47,066 nt of DNA. It comes from Sphaerisporangium perillae (GTDB lineage Bacteria > Actinomycetota > Actinomycetes > Streptosporangiales > Streptosporangiaceae). Within the stretch, counting starts at the first letter, position 1; every line of letters starts with the position of its first letter. The notes under the pieces are model-generated. The model had not been told where the DNA came from and searched no databases. It was given only the letters and a program-made list of their open reading frames with translations. The stretch lies in the NCBI RefSeq assembly GCF_023276435.1, contig NZ_JALLPO010000057.1:1-47066 (forward strand), read 5' to 3'. Of the stretch, positions 46,891 through 47,066 are shown piece after piece. A program made the translations under genes and the position numbers.

Positions 46891-46920
46891 GGAAAGCCAC
46901 CCACAACGTGGATGGCTTCC
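46891..46920 (-). terminator. Hairpin after the 5S rRNA (rRNA operon terminator candidate)
   Basis: In the transcript GGAAGCCAUCCAC pairs with GUGGGUGGCUUUCC (one bulged U and one G-U pair) around a very short loop. It starts about 23 bases after the 5S end. No U-tract follows, as is common in high-GC actinobacteria. Confidence 0.7.
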
Positions 46921-46942
46921 CTGATGATGCTATGAAAAATTT

Positions 46943-47060
46943 GTCCGGCGGTGTCCTACTCTCCCACACCGTCCCCGGTGCAGTACCATCGGCGCTGGAA
47001 AGCTTAACTTCCGGGTTCGGAATGTAACCGGGTGTTTCCCTTCCGCTATGACCGCCGTAA
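46943..47060 (-). rRNA. rrf: 5S ribosomal RNA
   Basis: About 118 bases on the minus strand. Conserved 5S segments are seen in order: UACGGCGGUCAUAGCG at the 5' end, AACACCCGGUUACAUUCCG, AACCCGGAAGUUAAG, GGUACUGC, and GUGGGAGAGUAGGACACCGCC at the 3' end (quoted in short pieces). GGCGGU and ACCGCC close helix I. The 16S and 23S genes should lie just beyond the right edge. Confidence 0.96.
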
Positions 47061-47066
47061 CCCCTT

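Overview
This window comes from a high-GC actinobacterium, probably a Streptosporangiales-type mycelial genus; the family placement is inference. The evidence is very high GC with frequent GTG/TTG starts, RbpA, WhiA, SteA/SteB, a mycothiol-type (MDMPI) protein, an XRE regulator divergent from an RsbW-like ATPase, and the order uvrC-rapZ-yvcK-whiA-gap-pgk-tpiA-secG. About 36 protein genes are supported, plus a 5S rRNA, one riboswitch, several terminators, tandem repeats and one gene relic. No tRNA, CRISPR array, insertion sequence or prophage was recognised.

Layout. 1-9.0 kb is an accessory-looking flank: the 3' end of an NmrA-like gene lies antisense to an unterminated zinc-ribbon/XRE regulator, followed by an RsbW-like ATPase, a molybdopterin oxidoreductase, a double Clp N-domain protein, an ACT-GNAT fusion and a YtcJ-like amidohydrolase. 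9.0-18.7 kb, all on the minus strand, holds uvrC-rapZ-yvcK-whiA, then gap-pgk-tpiA-secG, then rbpA. uvrC/rapZ/yvcK are joined by start-stop overlaps. 18.9-24.7 kb has a Rieske lipoprotein, a decayed two-component pair, uvrA, an MDMPI-like protein and a metallo-hydrolase. 24.9-27.6 kb has psd-pssA (phosphatidylethanolamine synthesis) and a TerC/Alx-type membrane protein behind a yybP-ykoY (Mn2+) riboswitch. 27.7-38.0 kb is a minus-strand envelope and maintenance block: tlyA, nadK, recN, steA, steB/mctB-like, a MraY-like transferase, murJ and a GT4 glycosyltransferase. 38.3-43.0 kb holds SCP2, HAD, TPR, DUF1015, SSB-like and a second metallo-hydrolase gene. 43.2-46.5 kb is a single ~1,097-residue protein made of an Arg/Gly-rich disordered half, a TPR core and a poly-Asp/Glu tail. 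The right edge is the 3' end of an rRNA operon (5S, minus strand).

Themes. Three DNA repair genes (uvrC, uvrA, recN) lie here, and uvrA has a candidate damage-inducible (RecA-independent) promoter. Central carbon flow and its morphogenesis-linked regulators (RapZ, YvcK, WhiA) sit together. Lipid II handling (MraY-like, MurJ), peptidoglycan-hydrolase control (SteA/SteB) and phospholipid synthesis form an envelope theme. The most striking items are the RGG-TPR-acidic protein beside the rRNA operon, the riboswitch whose 3' strand is exactly complementary to the Shine-Dalgarno region it would control, the 14-residue repeats in YvcK, and the two-component relic.
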